Shown here piece after piece: positions 61,243-64,000 of a stretch of 64,000 bases of DNA. Each line of letters starts with the position of its first letter. The stretch's first letter is position 1. A program made the position numbers and the translations under genes. The stretch comes from an uncultured Oribacterium sp. (GTDB lineage Bacteria; Bacillota; Clostridia; Lachnospirales; Lachnospiraceae). Under the pieces are notes generated by a model. That model saw only the letters and a program-made list of their open reading frames with translations, made no database searches and was not told the DNA's origin. The DNA lies in contig CAKQPT010000006.1 in the NCBI GenBank assembly GCA_934270345.1, forward strand, positions 29,666 through 93,665, written 5' to 3'.

Positions 61243-63417
61243 TCACGCCTCGTTGTCTTCCGGGCGCAGGAGCTGGAAGTCGATGGTACGTGTGAGTTTG
61301 TCTGCATTGAGCACCCGTACACGGACGTGGTCACCGAGGCGATAGGTGCGGCCGGTACGCTCACCGACCAGCTCGTACTTGTCCTCGCGGAAGACGTAGT
61401 AGTCGGAGTCCATGAGGCGGACGGCGCACATGCCCTCGACGGTGTTCGGGAGCTGCACATAGATGCCGTAGTTCGTAACGCCGGAGATGACGCCGTCGAA
61501 CTCCTCATCGATGTGGTGACGCATCCACTCGCATTCCTTCAGCTTGTCGGTCTCGCGCTCGGCTTCGTCGGCGCGGCGCTCGAGGGTGGAAGAGCGGTCG
61601 GCGACGGCCGGGAGCAGGTTCTTGTAGTGCTCGAGGCGGCGCTTGTCGAGCTCGCCGCGGAGGTCCTCCTTGATGATCCGGTGGATCTGAAGATCCGGAT
61701 AGCGGCGGATCGGGGAGGTGAAGTGACAGTAGTACTTCGCCGCGAGGCCGAAGTGGCCGGAGCACTCGGTGGAGTAGCGGGCCTGCTTGAGGGAACGGAG
61801 GGTCATCGTCTTGATGATCGGCTCCTCCGGGGTCCCGACGATGGCATCGAGGAGCTTCTGGACTTCCTTCGGGCGGATGCTCTCGTCATCACGGATGCGG
61901 ATGAAGTGACCGAAGTTCTCGATGGCGAGGCTGAGCTGCTGGAACTTCTCGGCATCCGGCTTCTCGTGTACACGGAAGACGAACGGAACCTGCTGCCAGA
62001 AGAAGTCTTCGGCGACGGTTTCATTGGCCGCGAGCATGAAGTCCTCGATCAGCATGTGGGCCTCGTTTCGCTCATATGGGTGAATGTCGGTGACATGGCC
62101 CTGCGCGTCGAGGATGATCTTCGTCTCCGGGAAGTCGAAGTCGATGCCGCCGCGTTCGTAGCGGCGCTTACGGAGGAGTTTCGAGAGCTCGTACATGCGC
62201 TCGAGCAGCGGCTTATACGGAAGGTAGGAGGCGATGTCCTCGCCGTTCGTAAGCTCGGTGTTCGTGAGAATCGCGTGCACGCCGCTGTAGCTCATGCGCT
62301 TGTCGGAGCGGATGACGGACTCACAGATCTCGTGGTTCAGGATCTTACCGCTGGCGTCGATGTCCATGACACAGGAGAGGGTCAGACGATCCTCCTCCGG
62401 ATTCAGGGAACAGATGCCGTTGCAGAGGACACGTGGGAGCATCGGGATGACGCGGTCCGTGAGGTAGACGGAGGTACCGCGGTTCAGGGCTTCCTGATCG
62501 ATCAGCGAGTGCTCCGTCACATATTCGCTGACATCCGCGATGTGAACATAGAGGCGGTACTGCTTCGTCGTCTCGTCGTACTCGAGGGAAACGGCGTCGT
62601 CGAGATCCTTTGCGTCCTCGCCATCGATGGTGATGGTGGTGAGCTGACGGAAGTCGTGCTGCCGGCGGCGCGCGATGGTGTCCTCCGGCACGGTCTCCGG
62701 AATCGCCTGGGCAGCGCGCATGATGTCCTTCGGAAAGGCTTCCGGGAGTCCGTAGGCCCGGACGATGGAGAGAATGTCGACGCCCGGATCATTGACATGG
62801 CCGAGGATCTCGGTGATGACACCCTCTGGACTGTGCTTCGCATCGCCGTAGTTCATGATCTTCACGACGACCTTGTGGCCGTTTACGGCGTGCATGTCCT
62901 TCCCCTGCGGGATATAGATGTCCTTCAGAATCCGCTGGTTGTCCGGCTCGACGAAGCCGACGGATTTATTCTTATGATAGAAGCCGACGATTTCCTTATT
63001 GGCATGCTCGATGATCTGGGTGATGTGGCCCTCGGAGCGGTGGCTCGCGTCAGCACTTCGGGTGATGATGATGCGCACGCGATCGCCGTCGAGCGCCTCA
63101 CCGACGTAGTCGGCAGGGATGAAGATGTCCGGCTCATTTTCGTGGCCCTCCATCGACACGAAGCCGAAGCCACGTGGATGCGCATGGAAGCTGCCGACAT
63201 GTGTGAAATTTTCTGTGCGGCCATACTTTCCCTTCTGGGAGATGCCGATGCGGCCTTCCGATACGAGACGGTCCAGCACCTCCTGGAGGGCGGCACGCTC
63301 CGGCTTCGGAATCCCGATCAGCATGGCCATTTCCTTCGCTTTCATCGGCTGATAGATCGGATCCTTCACGAGATCCACGATCAGCTTGGCGAGTTTTTCC
63401 TTTTGATAATCCTGCAT
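61243..63417 (-). CDS. rnr: Ribonuclease R
   Basis: The 724-residue 3'-5' exoribonuclease has an N-terminal HTH-like part (ALQEVLDRLVSEGRI), cold-shock domains (GFGFVSMEGHENEPDIFIP, NKSVGFVEPDN), the RNB catalytic domain (ITIDGEDAKDLDDAVSLEYD with the four catalytic Asp, then GTSVYLTDRVIPMLP and HFTSPIRRYPDL), and a C-terminal S1 domain (FDGVISGVTNYGIYVQLPNTVEG). It degrades structured RNA and works with tmRNA/SmpB. It has the usual length but no basic C-terminal tail beyond S1. Confidence 0.95.
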   Translation of the reverse strand: MQDYQKEKLAKLIVDLVKDPIYQPMKAKEMAMLIGIPKPERAALQEVLDRLVSEGRIGISQKGKYGRTENFTHVGSFHAHPRGFGFVSMEGHENEPDIFIPADYVGEALDGDRVRIIITRSADASHRSEGHITQIIEHANKEIVGFYHKNKSVGFVEPDNQRILKDIYIPQGKDMHAVNGHKVVVKIMNYGDAKHSPEGVITEILGHVNDPGVDILSIVRAYGLPEAFPKDIMRAAQAIPETVPEDTIARRRQHDFRQLTTITIDGEDAKDLDDAVSLEYDETTKQYRLYVHIADVSEYVTEHSLIDQEALNRGTSVYLTDRVIPMLPRVLCNGICSLNPEEDRLTLSCVMDIDASGKILNHEICESVIRSDKRMSYSGVHAILTNTELTNGEDIASYLPYKPLLERMYELSKLLRKRRYERGGIDFDFPETKIILDAQGHVTDIHPYERNEAHMLIEDFMLAANETVAEDFFWQQVPFVFRVHEKPDAEKFQQLSLAIENFGHFIRIRDDESIRPKEVQKLLDAIVGTPEEPIIKTMTLRSLKQARYSTECSGHFGLAAKYYCHFTSPIRRYPDLQIHRIIKEDLRGELDKRRLEHYKNLLPAVADRSSTLERRADEAERETDKLKECEWMRHHIDEEFDGVISGVTNYGIYVQLPNTVEGMCAVRLMDSDYYVFREDKYELVGERTGRTYRLGDHVRVRVLNADKLTRTIDFQLLRPEDNEA

Positions 63418-63525
63418 AAGTTCCTTTTCTATTTTTTACAGTCTGATGATATGTTTGTGTTCATGCTCGTGTTCCACAAGAAAGCTCCATTTTCCTTCGG
63501 AAAATCTCGCTGGTGCGGAACGGTT

Positions 63526-63559
63526 AAAAAAATACCTGCATACAAAACGTATGCAGGTA
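63526..63559 (-). terminator. Intrinsic terminator of secG
   Basis: On the minus strand ACCTGCATAC pairs with GTATGCAGGT around GTTTT and is followed by ATTTTTTTAAC. Confidence 0.9.
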
Positions 63560-63583
63560 CATCGTATCAAATCTTATTCGTCA

Positions 63584-63811
63584 TTACCAGATGACGTCGA
63601 GAACAAGCGCTACGACGAAGAAGAGCACAGCTGCGATCTTCGTGAACTTCTCCAGTCCGCCCTCGATGGAACGGCCTCTGTTCTTGCCCCAGTAAGTGTC
63701 GGCCATACCGGAGATCGCTCCGAGACCCTCACTCTTACCTTCCTGCATCAGAATGATCGCAGAAAGAGCAACGCCTAAAATACAGAATATAATGACAAGT
63801 GCGATTTTCAT
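63584..63811 (-). CDS. secG: Preprotein translocase SecG subunit
   Basis: The 75-residue membrane protein has two helices (residues ~3-22 and ~56-74) joined by a loop with LMQEGKSEGLGAISG and GGLEKFTKIAAVLF, the SecG signature. It is part of SecYEG at the membrane. It lies upstream of rnr and smpB, the order typical of Bacillota. Confidence 0.95.
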   Translation of the reverse strand: MKIALVIIFCILGVALSAIILMQEGKSEGLGAISGMADTYWGKNRGRSIEGGLEKFTKIAAVLFFVVALVLDVIW

Positions 63812-63853
63812 AAATCTTCACCACCTCATACATAGTTTTACAAATACCTATGG

Positions 63854-63882
63854 ACTATAGCACACTCGTCCGGAATGTGCAA
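63854..63882 (-). promoter_or_regulatory. secG promoter
   Basis: On the minus strand TTGCAC (63882-63877), a 17-bp spacer and TATAGT (63859-63854) lie about 45 bases upstream of the secG start. Confidence 0.65.
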
Positions 63883-63954
63883 GTGGAACTTATGTGCATT
63901 TCACCACGACCGAAGTACATGGAGTTACTGTTCACTCGTAACCTTGCATAGTTA

Positions 63955-63999
63955 AGGCCGGACCGCTAAACTGATCTCAGTTGATGCGGACCGGCCTTT
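63955..63999. terminator. Hairpin at the window end
   Basis: AAGGCCGGACCGC pairs with GCGGACCGGCCTT (one A-A mismatch) around an inner AACTGA/TCAGTT stem. It is probably a terminator, but neighbouring genes to the right are outside the window and its direction cannot be settled. Confidence 0.55.
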
Positions 64000-64000
64000 C

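Noticed and set aside
61327..63594. 755-residue open frame on the plus strand
   Set aside because: It is the antisense shadow of rnr, which has complete ribonuclease R motifs on the minus strand.

Overview
The window is 64 kb of a Gram-positive anaerobe, most likely a Clostridia member close to Lachnospiraceae. This is inferred from the regulatory HisZ, a T-box leader in front of pheS, the secG-rnr-smpB order, strong AGGAGG-type ribosome binding sites, and intrinsic terminators after most operons. Most housekeeping genes are moderately GC-rich. The second half of the giant pseudopilin gene and the stretch 55.1-56.5 kb are clearly AT-richer. No rRNA, tRNA or CRISPR-Cas locus was seen.

Layout. 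0-9.3 kb: the end of a type IV pilus-like operon (PilN/PilO-like proteins, a PilX-like protein, two small pseudopilins) and then a separate 1860-residue GLUG-repeat protein with a prepilin leader. 9.4-15.9 kb: an HD protein, an AAA-ATPase/PD-(D/E)XK protein, an NAD salvage pair (nicotinamidase and nicotinate phosphoribosyltransferase) and a membrane GGDEF protein. 16.2-27.5 kb: a near-complete histidine pathway in the order hisC-B-Z-G-D-H-A-F, then hisI, a Nudix protein, a spermidine-synthase-like protein, a PHP-family histidinol phosphatase and a GNAT protein. hisE is not present here.

27.6-52.7 kb: a large molybdenum hydroxylase island. It holds a MoaD/ThiS-like carrier with a small Cys-rich partner, divergent from a ThiF/MoeB-type E1 and a TetR regulator. 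Next come a 2Fe-2S subunit, a molybdopterin subunit, and a flavoprotein in which a GltD-like NAD(P)H module is inserted inside a CoxM-like FAD subunit. An OFA-family transporter, an acyl-CoA ligase, a CoA transferase and a hotdog thioesterase follow. The cofactor and maturation genes are a MocA-like protein fused to a ModE-like HTH, a TylF-like methyltransferase, a histidine phosphatase-HD fusion, a MoeA-like protein, a permuted XdhC, MoaA, a MOSC-MogA fusion, ModABC and MoaC. Three promoters in this island carry a related TAGGTC-type motif, suggesting one TetR regulon. I read the island as a dedicated system that takes up a carboxylate, handles it as a CoA thioester, oxidises it at a Mo centre, and makes its own cofactor. 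The substrate is unknown.

52.7-55.1 kb (minus strand): a NifS/IscS-type cysteine desulfurase with an internal tandem duplication, and an HTH-Uma2 protein. 55.1-56.4 kb has no convincing gene but holds two arrays of short inverted half-sites with a ~73-bp period, plus a long hairpin element. 56.4-60.4 kb: T-box leader, pheS, pheT. 60.4-63.8 kb: a 224-bp nested palindrome, then smpB, rnr and secG on the minus strand.
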